10,783 bases of DNA from Gammaproteobacteria bacterium (GTDB lineage Bacteria > Pseudomonadota > Gammaproteobacteria > SZUA-152): contig JAUWLO010000050.1 in assembly GCA_030613605.1 (NCBI GenBank), positions 1 to 10,783 of the forward strand, written 5' to 3'. The notes beneath the pieces were generated by a model. It was given only the letters and a program-made list of their open reading frames with translations. It did no database searches and was not told where the DNA came from. The position numbers were made by a program, and so were the translations under genes. Below, piece by piece: positions 1 to 6,691 of this stretch (position 1 is the first letter of the stretch; each line of letters begins with the position of its first letter).

Positions 1-239
1 CCAGTGGTGATGCAATTAGTTTTGCCTGTGAGGACTACGCGTTTTCATTGACTGATATTCAGGAATTCATTGGTCATGAGATTCCCAAAGGCAGGATTAC
101 GTCCGAACTTCTTGCTAAACCCAAACCACCGGTAAAAATTGAGCGCAAGCGAAGCCATCATAAACAATCGTCGGGTCAGGGTCGTGGTAATAGCCGCGGC
201 AGGCATTCCGGCGGGGGTCGTAATAGCCGCCGACGCTAA
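1..239 (+). CDS. rhlB: ATP-dependent RNA helicase RhlB, C-terminal end (5' truncated by window)
   Basis: The frame is open from the window edge (first complete codon at position 3) to a TAA at 237-239, giving 79 visible residues. The segment SGDAISFACEDYAFSL followed by DIQEFIGHEIP matches the end of helicase domain 2 in RhlB, where E. coli RhlB has a very similar stretch ending in YIGHSIP. RhlB is a DEAD-box helicase that unwinds structured RNA and in enterobacteria works in the RNase E degradosome. After the core comes a low-complexity basic tail of about 35 residues rich in Arg, Gly, Ser and His, which in this family binds RNA. The DEAD and other catalytic motifs lie outside the window. 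A TTG at 48-50 is internal and not a real start. The gene converges on the cyclase gene, with 26 bp between the two stop codons. RhlB is favoured over other DEAD-box paralogues because of the IGHEIP/IGHSIP-type segment. Confidence 0.85.
   Translation, partial: SGDAISFACEDYAFSLTDIQEFIGHEIPKGRITSELLAKPKPPVKIERKRSHHKQSSGQGRGNSRGRHSGGGRNSRRR
187..230 (+). repeat. Direct 11-bp repeat inside the RhlB tail
   Basis: The 11-mer GTAATAGCCGC occurs at 187-197 and again at 220-230, exactly 33 bp apart, so the copies are in frame and 11 codons apart. Each copy encodes an Asn-Ser-Arg core inside a Gly/Arg-rich context. The preceding GTCGT also recurs. This looks like a small internal duplication that extended the basic tail. 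Confidence 0.6.
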
Positions 240-243
240 CAGT

Positions 244-279
244 CTGTCGGGGTTAGTCAGTTTGTTTAACGCCTGACAG
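244..279. terminator. Hairpin between convergent rhlB and cyclase genes, possible bidirectional terminator
   Basis: Bases 244-251 (CTGTCGGG) pair with 272-279 (CCTGACAG) with one G-T pair, and the helix continues with GTTA (252-255) against TAAC (267-270) after a single unpaired G at 271. This gives about 12 base pairs around an 11-nt loop. It lies just past the rhlB stop and spans the stop codon of the cyclase gene (266-268). Neither strand has a clear T-run after the stem, so it is not a textbook intrinsic terminator. It could instead protect 3' ends or slow polymerase between converging genes. Confidence 0.45.
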
Positions 280-1399
280 CGGTGTCTTCTACTAACAGGC
301 TGCTTGCATCGGCCAGTACGACCAGATTGCGACCATTATGTTTGGCTCGGTAAACTGCCTGATCGGCACGCTCTACCAGATCCTCTGAAAGCCTGTCTGA
401 TTCTATTTCAGCACATTTTGTCGGCAGCGTTGCGACACCAATGGAGATGGTGACGGACATAGTCTGGTCTTCTGAGGTTGCAAAAGACTGTTTTTCGATG
501 ACCGCGCGAATGCGTTCGGCAATTTCCAGCGCAGATTCATTATTCGCATTGACTAGCAGAGCAGCAAATTCTTCGCCACCGTAACGGCCGAGTACATCAC
601 TGGCGCGCAGTTGTTCACGAATGAGTCCGGCGATTTTTCGTAACACCCGATCTCCCAGTTGATGACCGTGTTGATCATTGACCGCTTTAAAGTGATCAAC
701 ATCCATAAACAGACAGGCCAGGGGTTCATTGGTACGTTGTGCGCGTGCGGTCTCCTCAATAAGTCGTTGATCAAAAAAGCGGCGGTTGTTGACACCCGTC
801 AGTGAATCCGTGAGTCCGACTCGTTTCAGGCGCTCAAGGTTGGTGGCATTTTCAAGGCATATGGCCACGATGGTCGCCAGACGTTGCAGGAAATCCGTAG
901 CAGCGCCTTCAACAAAACGTGAGCCATCTTCGCTGCCCAGGTTGAGGCTGCCAATAAGGTTGCCATAGCGAACCAGCGGCAGGAGCGCGATGCTGCGAGG
1001 CTTTATGGTGTCCTGGGCAAACAGGAATTGATGATCTCTGACATGGTAGTGGCCCAGTTGAGGCTCTGCGGAGATACCAAATAAGTTGTCGAGGTTGTCC
1101 GATTCATGCTGGAAACAGAGTTGTTCCATTTCTTCCAGTCTTACCCCTTCTTCTTCCAGGATGCGCTGAATTTCGTATTCAGGGTCGTGCAACACCAGAC
1201 TGACCACATCGAGCCCAAAGGCGGTGCGATAGTTAAACAGAACGCGCTGCACCAGTTCGGTGAGCGAGGCGGTGCTGATGAGACGAAGCTCCTGTTCCTG
1301 GAAGCGCCGCATTTTTTGTTCGTTTTCACGAGCCTGGCTCAGGAAAGTATGCAGCTTGCGTCGCAGGATCTGGTTTTCGCGATAAAGATCGTCTGTCAT
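266..1399 (-). CDS. DUF484/GAF-GGDEF diguanylate cyclase
   Basis: A 377-residue protein predicted to make c-di-GMP from two GTP. Residues 1-40 are a charged, probably coiled-coil segment. Residues 41-185 resemble a DUF484/GAF sensor domain (SIALLPL, then a glycine/leucine-rich GSLNLGSED stretch and a TDFLQRLATIVAICLEN helix). Residues 196-362 form the GGDEF domain, starting LTDSLTGVNNRR. Its active-site motif is GGEEF (274-278), with metal-binding Asp233, guanine-contacting Asn241 and Asp250, and catalytic Glu276 by comparison with PleD. RASD at 265-268, five residues before GGEEF, is an intact inhibitory I-site, so product feedback is expected. There is no signal peptide or membrane segment, so it should be cytoplasmic and sense a soluble signal. 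No EAL or HD-GYP domain is present. It starts 18 bp after the propeller gene stop with no clear Shine-Dalgarno sequence, which suggests translational coupling as the last gene of the operon. Activity is well supported by the motifs; the GAF ligand is unknown. Confidence 0.92.
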   Translation of the reverse strand: MTDDLYRENQILRRKLHTFLSQARENEQKMRRFQEQELRLISTASLTELVQRVLFNYRTAFGLDVVSLVLHDPEYEIQRILEEEGVRLEEMEQLCFQHESDNLDNLFGISAEPQLGHYHVRDHQFLFAQDTIKPRSIALLPLVRYGNLIGSLNLGSEDGSRFVEGAATDFLQRLATIVAICLENATNLERLKRVGLTDSLTGVNNRRFFDQRLIEETARAQRTNEPLACLFMDVDHFKAVNDQHGHQLGDRVLRKIAGLIREQLRASDVLGRYGGEEFAALLVNANNESALEIAERIRAVIEKQSFATSEDQTMSVTISIGVATLPTKCAEIESDRLSEDLVERADQAVYRAKHNGRNLVVLADASSLLVEDTAVRR

Positions 1400-1417
1400 G
1401 CTTAGAAAGTAGCAGAT

Positions 1418-4400
1418 TTAGGGTTCTGTGGGTGGTTTTAAGGGGTCTTTAAGCATTTGGCGCATGGCCTTCAGTGAGGATTTGCCCTGGTTCGGGGCTG
1501 AAAACTGTACGCTTAAGGCGTTGGGCAGCAATTGCCGTTGGCCGCCAGGTGGTGTTGCCAGGAGGTGGTATTGGCCAATGGGTAACCTGGGTGACAGGTT
1601 AATTTCAATTTCTTCCGGTCTGTCTGAGCTGAATTTTGATGTTAGGCCTGTTGATGGCAATAAAGTGACCGACGATAAACGTGGTTCCCCGGCAAAAAAG
1701 GCGGCACCCTGATTCTGACCCTGAGTTATCTCGAATCGAGTGTGTTTGCCTGTCGCAGGATAAACAGCGGTTAAACGAGGCGCTCTTGGGTCGTTAATGT
1801 TGATGGCCATCAGGCCGCTACGGTTGCCTAACGCGTAAATGGTGTTCTGTTCCAGCTGCAGGTCGGAAAGGAATTCATGGGTTTTGTATTGGCTTAGGGA
1901 AAGAAGACCCTCCGGTGTTTTTTGCCATAGTGTTAGATTGCCATTTTTGTGTGCTGTCACCACAAGGTCGTTGTGGCTGCGCACCCAGTTTATGCCGCCG
2001 GGTATTGTTAGCAGGTTCCTTTCCAGCAAGAGGCCGCTATCACTGTGTTGCCACCAGACTAAACCTTGCGCTGTACTCACCCATAAGGTGTTGTCGTCTA
2101 CCCAGAGGTCGTTAATCTGTATGGGGTAACGACCAAGCTCACGGGGATGCTGTGGGTCGCGAACATCGATCACCATTAAACCTGCCAAACTGTCCTCTAT
2201 GTAAAGGATTTCATTCCAGGCTCGTACGCGTAACGCCTGACCCGGTGTTTTAACCAAACCAATACGATGAGTGTAAAACGGGTCAAGAGTGTCCAGAATT
2301 ACGATACCGTTTTCACCGGTAGCGACATAGGCACGGTCTTCATCCAGCCATACATCCAGGGCATTACCGCTAAAGTCTACGCCAGTGGCCCAGACAGGGT
2401 TAAGGGGATTTTTGATATCGAAAACCTGTAGTCCACCGGAGCCACTGGCAGCAAACAGATATTTATTCCTGGAGCGCAACTGCTGCAATGTGTCGCTAGC
2501 GTGATACTGGCTAAGGTAAACAGGGTTCGATGGCCGTTTCACATCTATTGCTTTTAGTCCGCCCCACCAGTCCAGCACATAGGCGACACCATCTTTGATG
2601 TTCACTCCCCAGGCGGCGCCATCGGTATCATAACTGCCGATAATGTTGGGTGTTTCGGGTTTGCTGATATCAACGATCTGTAAACCCGATTCCCAGCCTG
2701 CGATGTAGGCCAGTCCCTCCGCGAGCGCTAAGCCGCGCGCATTACCGGGAATGGATGTATGTCCGACAACATTAGGATTTTGTGGTTGACGAATATCGAG
2801 TATGTACAGTCCTTTGTCGAAAAAGGTGACATAAGCGTGGTTATTTTTTATCAGTACATCCTCGGCCTGACCCCCGGGATTGAACTGTCCAACAAGTTTC
2901 GGTTTGTTTTTGTTGCTGGCATCAAATACCAGCAGACCGGAAGTATCGTCAGCAACGAAGACGAAATTATTAACAACATCGATGCCCCAGGATTTTCCGG
3001 GGGTGTTGTAACCGCCCAGTCGTTTTGGGTGATGTATGTCAGACAGGTCGATGATGTGAAAACCACCCCGGTGGTCAGCCAGGTAGAGGATGTTGTCGAC
3101 CAGTTTCATGGTATAGGCAAGCCCGATTCCTGATAGTGATTCAGGTGCTAGCTCGGAGACCCAGCGTGGTTGTTGTGGATTTCGAATATCGATAATTTGC
3201 AGACCCTGATCATCATCACCGACAAGGGCATAGTTGTTGAAAAGAACGACACCCTTGCTGGAACCCGGGGTGTGGTAGTTAGACAGGTGCTGAATATTTT
3301 TTGGGTCACTTATATCGTAAAGATGTAAACCGGAAAACCAGTCGGCGACATACAGGATGTTGTCGCGAATCTCGCCGCGACGACTGCCTCCCTGGTTGAC
3401 ACCTTCCGGTGAAATCAGCTGCCTGTTATTACCCGTCAAAACAACGCGTAACAGTGATTTTTCAGTAGCCAACAGTGCTGCGGGTGAGGAGTTGTTTAAT
3501 GATCCGGACATAGCGGTTGCTAAAATCGGGTGCTCAGGTTTAAACGCAACACCGCTACCGGGTAGCTCAGGGTTCGACAGGTTTATAGACATGATGCTGT
3601 TGTTAGCCAGTGTAACGATCACATTTTTGGTATTTGAGTTTGATGTCGAAAGCCCCGTGATGTCGCTGCGCTTGTTATAGCTGCCTAGCCAGTTAAGTTT
3701 GCCGTTTAGGCGGACCTGAAACACAAGCAGACCGCCGGGCCCATCAGCAACAATAGCGAGGCTTTCATGTAGTTGAACACTTTGGGGTGTGCCTGACGCT
3801 TTATATAAGTCGATAAGTCTGGCAGATGTATTTGTTAACCGTATTGATGCAATACCCTGCGATCCTGCAACTAATATATGGTTGTTATGTACAGCAATGG
3901 ATTTGGCAGTAACGGGCAGATTCCAGCGATGCAGTAGATTGCTCAATGGTTTGCCGGTGGATGAATTAGAAAAATCTACTTCCAGCAGAGAATTGTTTGC
4001 TAATAACAGGTAACTGGTTTGTTCGCCATGTTGAATATCCAGCACTGGACTTGTGGTGGGGTAGTTAAGAATAGCTGCTGGTGATGTTGGTTTGGAAACA
4101 TCAATTATTTTTATTCCGCCTTGGTCAAGCGTAAGGGTTAGCTGTTTATTTTTATAGGACAGCCTGTTGATGATGCCATCGATGGACAATGTTTTACCTA
4201 ATATTTTCGACTGGCCGTCTGTTGTAAATTCTATTATCAGCAGATTGCTGTGGTTTATTTTGCTCGAGCGTGTGGCCACGTAGGTATATTGACTATCGCT
4301 TGTAATGGCTAGCGGTTGAAAATCAAGGGGTTGTCTATGGCTGACATAAGGACCAGCAGGAATGAGTGCAAATTGCGTGTTTTTGTGCCAGCTGTTTTCA

Positions 4401-4624
4401 CCCGTTTTGGCGCTAATTTTAATGGTGTTGGTAACACCTCGTTGTACTGTTTGTTGCGCTGTTGTTTGTACTAAGGGGTAAAAAGATCCAGAAATGACCT
4501 TTTGAGTAGTGCTGTCAGTTTGATTGTATATTGGGCCGTGAAAAGTACAGCCCGCCAATACAAATAAACAAATGGCTGGCGTTATGATTAGTGCGTTAGC
4601 ACGCTGTGTAAAATGGAGCACCAC
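1418..4624 (-). CDS. Giant LVIVD-repeat beta-propeller lipoprotein
   Basis: A 1068-residue predicted lipoprotein. The N-terminus is a hydrophobic signal with lipobox LAGC (Cys26). Thr27 at +2 is not an inner-membrane retention residue, so outer-membrane anchoring is expected. Residues about 50-100 may be a small beta/Ig-like domain. Residues about 107-990 are a long array of units with the pattern YVAD...GLxIIDIxxPxxP, the LVIVD repeat thought to form beta-propeller blades. The anchor GL/IIDI positions recur about every 42 residues; I count 21, best conserved from 433 to 816. Residues about 990-1042 resemble an IPT/TIG Ig-like domain (LPIGQYHLLATPPGG), followed by a charged Lys/Pro tail. No catalytic motif is visible, so a binding or scaffold role is inferred. 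The start is uncertain: GTG at 4622-4624 or the adjacent GTG at 4619-4621, neither with a good Shine-Dalgarno sequence. The gene lies 43 bp after the small lipoprotein gene and 18 bp before the cyclase gene. Confidence 0.88.
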   Translation of the reverse strand: MVLHFTQRANALIITPAICLFVLAGCTFHGPIYNQTDSTTQKVISGSFYPLVQTTAQQTVQRGVTNTIKISAKTGENSWHKNTQFALIPAGPYVSHRQPLDFQPLAITSDSQYTYVATRSSKINHSNLLIIEFTTDGQSKILGKTLSIDGIINRLSYKNKQLTLTLDQGGIKIIDVSKPTSPAAILNYPTTSPVLDIQHGEQTSYLLLANNSLLEVDFSNSSTGKPLSNLLHRWNLPVTAKSIAVHNNHILVAGSQGIASIRLTNTSARLIDLYKASGTPQSVQLHESLAIVADGPGGLLVFQVRLNGKLNWLGSYNKRSDITGLSTSNSNTKNVIVTLANNSIMSINLSNPELPGSGVAFKPEHPILATAMSGSLNNSSPAALLATEKSLLRVVLTGNNRQLISPEGVNQGGSRRGEIRDNILYVADWFSGLHLYDISDPKNIQHLSNYHTPGSSKGVVLFNNYALVGDDDQGLQIIDIRNPQQPRWVSELAPESLSGIGLAYTMKLVDNILYLADHRGGFHIIDLSDIHHPKRLGGYNTPGKSWGIDVVNNFVFVADDTSGLLVFDASNKNKPKLVGQFNPGGQAEDVLIKNNHAYVTFFDKGLYILDIRQPQNPNVVGHTSIPGNARGLALAEGLAYIAGWESGLQIVDISKPETPNIIGSYDTDGAAWGVNIKDGVAYVLDWWGGLKAIDVKRPSNPVYLSQYHASDTLQQLRSRNKYLFAASGSGGLQVFDIKNPLNPVWATGVDFSGNALDVWLDEDRAYVATGENGIVILDTLDPFYTHRIGLVKTPGQALRVRAWNEILYIEDSLAGLMVIDVRDPQHPRELGRYPIQINDLWVDDNTLWVSTAQGLVWWQHSDSGLLLERNLLTIPGGINWVRSHNDLVVTAHKNGNLTLWQKTPEGLLSLSQYKTHEFLSDLQLEQNTIYALGNRSGLMAININDPRAPRLTAVYPATGKHTRFEITQGQNQGAAFFAGEPRLSSVTLLPSTGLTSKFSSDRPEEIEINLSPRLPIGQYHLLATPPGGQRQLLPNALSVQFSAPNQGKSSLKAMRQMLKDPLKPPTEP
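1655..4306 (-). repeat. Array of about 21 LVIVD propeller blades (protein-level repeat)
   Basis: Anchor residues (the hydrophobic residue opening the GLxIIDI-like strand) fall at 128, 171, 213, 258, 299, 344, 391, 433, 475, 522, 564, 606, 648, 690, 732, 774, 816, 855, 897, 938 and 983 of the protein. Eleven of the twenty spacings are exactly 42, three more are 41 or 43, one is 39 and the other five are 45-47. Units at 433-816 (DNA about 2135-3367) keep the full consensus with Asp before a one-to-four-residue turn and Gly-Leu. The first seven and last four or five are degenerate, with Asp lost or replaced. The repetition is in protein, not long identical DNA, so the duplications are old. Twenty-one units would fit three seven-bladed propellers. 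Confidence 0.75.
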
Positions 4625-4667
4625 TGGGGTTTTTATAGGTAAAGAAAATATTTTTAGGCAAGAACGT

Positions 4668-5285
4668 TTATTTTAGATAACGTTCCTTTTTATAAATATT
4701 TTCTGGTAAAGCGGTGCTAAGGCCGCTGACGGCACTTGCGGGCGGAGCCTGGATGTCTTTAAGTTCATCAATAGGTGCATTTCGTGCCTCGCCAGAGGCG
4801 TGGGGTTTGTCGGCCAGAGTTTTGGCTTTTCCAAGATTGACGGGTTCCAGATCATAAAAAAGTCCGCGAAATTCTTCGTTTATTCGCTTTATGTAAATGA
4901 AGTAGGTTTTTCCCGCTATAAATTTATATTCGCGCGCTCGCCACACTTCAACAGGATGGGTTTTATTGATGAATTTGGTTTTGTTAAATACTTTTAGCTG
5001 GCCCTTGCTGGGTTTAATGCGTAGCAAGGTATAGCTGCCTTCATCTATGGTAAGTAAAAGCTCCCCCCGGAACGTGATACGCACGGCATCATCCGCAACG
5101 CCTTTGCTTTTATACGGTTTTGGGCGAATGAAATATGCGTAGGCGAAATCTTCAGGGTCTCCAGGCTTTATTTCCTGGCTGACAACCATGGGGTGTTTGT
5201 CGTTGACGGTGGAGCAGCCCGGCAATGCGAACATTACCAATAGCGATAAAAATAACAGAAATACTCGTCTGTTTTTGATGCTCAT
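4668..5285 (-). CDS. DUF2846-like small lipoprotein
   Basis: A 205-residue predicted lipoprotein. The signal has three basic residues (KNRR), a hydrophobic stretch and lipobox LPGC (Cys24); Ser at +2 suggests the outer membrane. Residues about 47-150 resemble the DUF2846 family: AYAYFIRPKPYKSK, a small beta domain with GELLLTIDEGSYTLLRIKPSKG, then GKTYFIYIKRI. The family is a secreted beta-sandwich of unknown function, so no reaction is proposed. Residues 151-205 form a low-complexity Ala/Pro-rich tail ending in basic residues, which looks disordered. The ATG at 5283-5285 is supported by GGAG six bases upstream. It is the first gene of the three-gene minus-strand group and sits 123 bp after the tas stop, so the operon promoter probably lies in that gap. 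The family call is by pattern and moderately sure; lipoprotein status is strong. Confidence 0.82.
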   Translation of the reverse strand: MSIKNRRVFLLFLSLLVMFALPGCSTVNDKHPMVVSQEIKPGDPEDFAYAYFIRPKPYKSKGVADDAVRITFRGELLLTIDEGSYTLLRIKPSKGQLKVFNKTKFINKTHPVEVWRAREYKFIAGKTYFIYIKRINEEFRGLFYDLEPVNLGKAKTLADKPHASGEARNAPIDELKDIQAPPASAVSGLSTALPENIYKKERYLK

Positions 5286-5291
5286 ACCTGA

Positions 5292-5295
5292 CTCC
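5292..5295 (-). promoter_or_regulatory. Shine-Dalgarno of the small lipoprotein gene
   Basis: On the minus strand GGAG is followed by six bases and then the ATG at 5283-5285. It is the only good ribosome binding site of the three-gene group, which supports strong initiation at the first gene with the others depending on coupling. Confidence 0.65.
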
Positions 5296-5355
5296 GGTTT
5301 ATTGATGTTTTGATGCGATGGTTACAATCTATTTCAAGCAAGGCATCACAATTTC

Positions 5356-5384
5356 TATTTAATTCGTTAGGTAAAATAACACAA
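5356..5384 (-). promoter_or_regulatory. Weak candidate promoter for the lipoprotein/propeller/cyclase operon
   Basis: Within the 123-bp gap between the tas stop and the small lipoprotein start, the minus strand carries TTGTGT (5379-5384) and TAAATA (5356-5361) with a 17-bp spacer. Each hexamer matches sigma-70 consensus at only three of six positions. The gap is AT-rich, and no hairpin terminator for tas is apparent in it, so read-through from tas is also possible. Confidence 0.2.
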
Positions 5385-5408
5385 AATGCCCCGACCCAAA
5401 GACAGTTT

Positions 5409-6449
5409 TTACGGTGCAGGATTGGGGTGCTGTTGATGAATTTCATCTATACCTTCCAGGACCTCAGAAGTAAGCTCAATATCTATGCTGGCGAGATTGC
5501 TGTGGAGTTGATCCATGTTTGTTGCACCAATAATAGTGCTGGTTAGAAAAGGGCGGCTATTAACATAAGCTAATGCCATTTGGTCTGGCTCAAGGCCATG
5601 TCTTTTTGCCAGATCCACGTAGGCCTGTGTTGCCTGTATGGCCTGCGGGTTTGTGTATCGTGAAAAGCGCTCGAATAAGGTAATCCGTGCTTTTTCCGGT
5701 TTCTGATCCCCCAGGTATTTGCCACTTAGCACACCAAAGCCCAGCGGAGAGTAGGCTAACAGGCCACAGTTTTCCCTGTGAGATATTTCAGACAGACCAA
5801 TTTCAAAACTGCGGTTGAGCAGATTGTAGGGGTTCTGGATGCTGACTACGCGCGGCAGATTATATTTTTCCGAGAGCCGTAAAAACTCCATCGCCCCCCA
5901 GGGGGTTTCATTAGACAAACCGATGTAACGAATCTTGCCCTTTGTGACCAGGTCGGCCAGTACGCGCAGGGTCTCTTCTATCGGAACCGTAATTTCATCA
6001 GCCTGGTATTCAAATCCCAGTTGGCCGAAAAAATTGGTATTGCGATCCGGCCAATGGAGTTGGTACAGATCAACATATTCCGTTTGTAAACGCTCAAGAC
6101 TGCCATTGAGGGCTTGTTCTATGTTGGTTCGATCGAGACAGGCCTGGTCGCCTCTGATATGTGACAGCCAGTCAGATCGGCTGGCTACTTTGCTGGCAAG
6201 AATAATATCTTCACGATTGCCCCGTTTTTTTATCCAGTTACCAAGATATTGCTCGGTAAGGGTATAGGTCTCTGCGATGGGTGGTACCGGGTATAACTCC
6301 GCAGTGTCGATAAAATTAACCCCGGCTGCCAGAGCGGCATCTAACTGATTGTGCGCCTCGGCCTCGGTATTTTGTTGCCCCCAGGTCATGGTGCCGAGGC
6401 AAATTGTACTTACTTCAATATTGGTTTGGCCCAATTTGCGATATTGCAT
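5409..6449 (-). CDS. tas: Tas-type NADP(H)-dependent aldo/keto reductase
   Basis: A 346-residue aldo/keto reductase closely resembling E. coli Tas in length and in sequence at both ends (start MQYRKLGQTNIEVST, EAEAHNQLD, end HPNPAP). The AKR catalytic tetrad is visible as Asp48, Tyr53 (in AELYPVPP), Lys87 (ILASKV) and His132 (YQLHWP). YIGLSNE at 175-181 and the cofactor-binding IIGATNMDQLHSN at 306-318 complete the family pattern. The fold is a single TIM barrel in the cytoplasm that reduces aldehydes or ketones with NADPH. The physiological substrate is not settled; in E. coli the gene was found as a suppressor of tyrosine auxotrophy. The ATG at 6447-6449 has no clear Shine-Dalgarno sequence, but the N-terminus aligns with family members, so I keep it. 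The gene is divergent from the binding-protein gene and lies 123 bp before the lipoprotein operon. Confidence 0.93.
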   Translation of the reverse strand: MQYRKLGQTNIEVSTICLGTMTWGQQNTEAEAHNQLDAALAAGVNFIDTAELYPVPPIAETYTLTEQYLGNWIKKRGNREDIILASKVASRSDWLSHIRGDQACLDRTNIEQALNGSLERLQTEYVDLYQLHWPDRNTNFFGQLGFEYQADEITVPIEETLRVLADLVTKGKIRYIGLSNETPWGAMEFLRLSEKYNLPRVVSIQNPYNLLNRSFEIGLSEISHRENCGLLAYSPLGFGVLSGKYLGDQKPEKARITLFERFSRYTNPQAIQATQAYVDLAKRHGLEPDQMALAYVNSRPFLTSTIIGATNMDQLHSNLASIDIELTSEVLEGIDEIHQQHPNPAP

Positions 6450-6691
6450 GATGATGTGTTGTTTTTGACGATTAGTGGGTTTTAGGGGCTACGATTGAAA
6501 ATAATTTGACCCTTAATCATACCTCGAAAATCAAAAATATCGGTAAAAGCATTATGGCAATGTTGGTCTTGATTCAGTGGGCTAATAGGTTCAATCTACG
6601 CCGAACGGCTGCGCGTGCATTTTGAAGTCCCAAAATAAGGTGACGCCCGTCCGCCGTCCACATCATCAACGGATTGTATGGGAGGTATAGG
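6450..6691. other. Divergent intergenic region between tas and the binding-protein gene
   Basis: About 240 bp with no credible gene. The tas-proximal half is AT-rich and the other half is GC-richer, with a short perfect inverted repeat GCCGAACGGC at 6600-6609. A minus-strand TATGAT (6516-6521) is a possible -10 for tas but lacks a good -35. A plus-strand TTGACC (6506-6511) is a possible -35 without a good -10 at the right distance. Both promoters are presumably here but I cannot place them securely. Confidence 0.4.
6681..6685 (+). promoter_or_regulatory. Shine-Dalgarno that fixes the binding-protein start
   Basis: GGAGG at 6681-6685 is followed by six bases and ATG at 6692-6694. This decides for the ATG against the TTG at 6674-6676, which lies upstream of the ribosome binding site. 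Confidence 0.85.

Noticed and set aside
1106..1405. Plus-strand open frame of 99 codons opposite the cyclase N-terminus
   Set aside because: It is a shadow of the GAF-region coding strand, with a Phe-rich composition produced by reverse complement of Glu/Gln-rich codons.
2759..3133. Plus-strand open frame of 124 codons opposite the propeller gene
   Set aside because: It is antisense to the best-conserved repeat units; its length follows from the repeated codon pattern of the real gene.
1655..4306. Reading the propeller array as a tandem DNA repeat or recent expansion
   Set aside because: The units match in protein pattern but not in long stretches of DNA, so recent tandem duplication is not supported.
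6674..6676. TTG as the start of the binding protein
   Set aside because: A strong GGAGG lies downstream of it, correctly placed for the ATG at 6692, and the signal peptide begins properly there.
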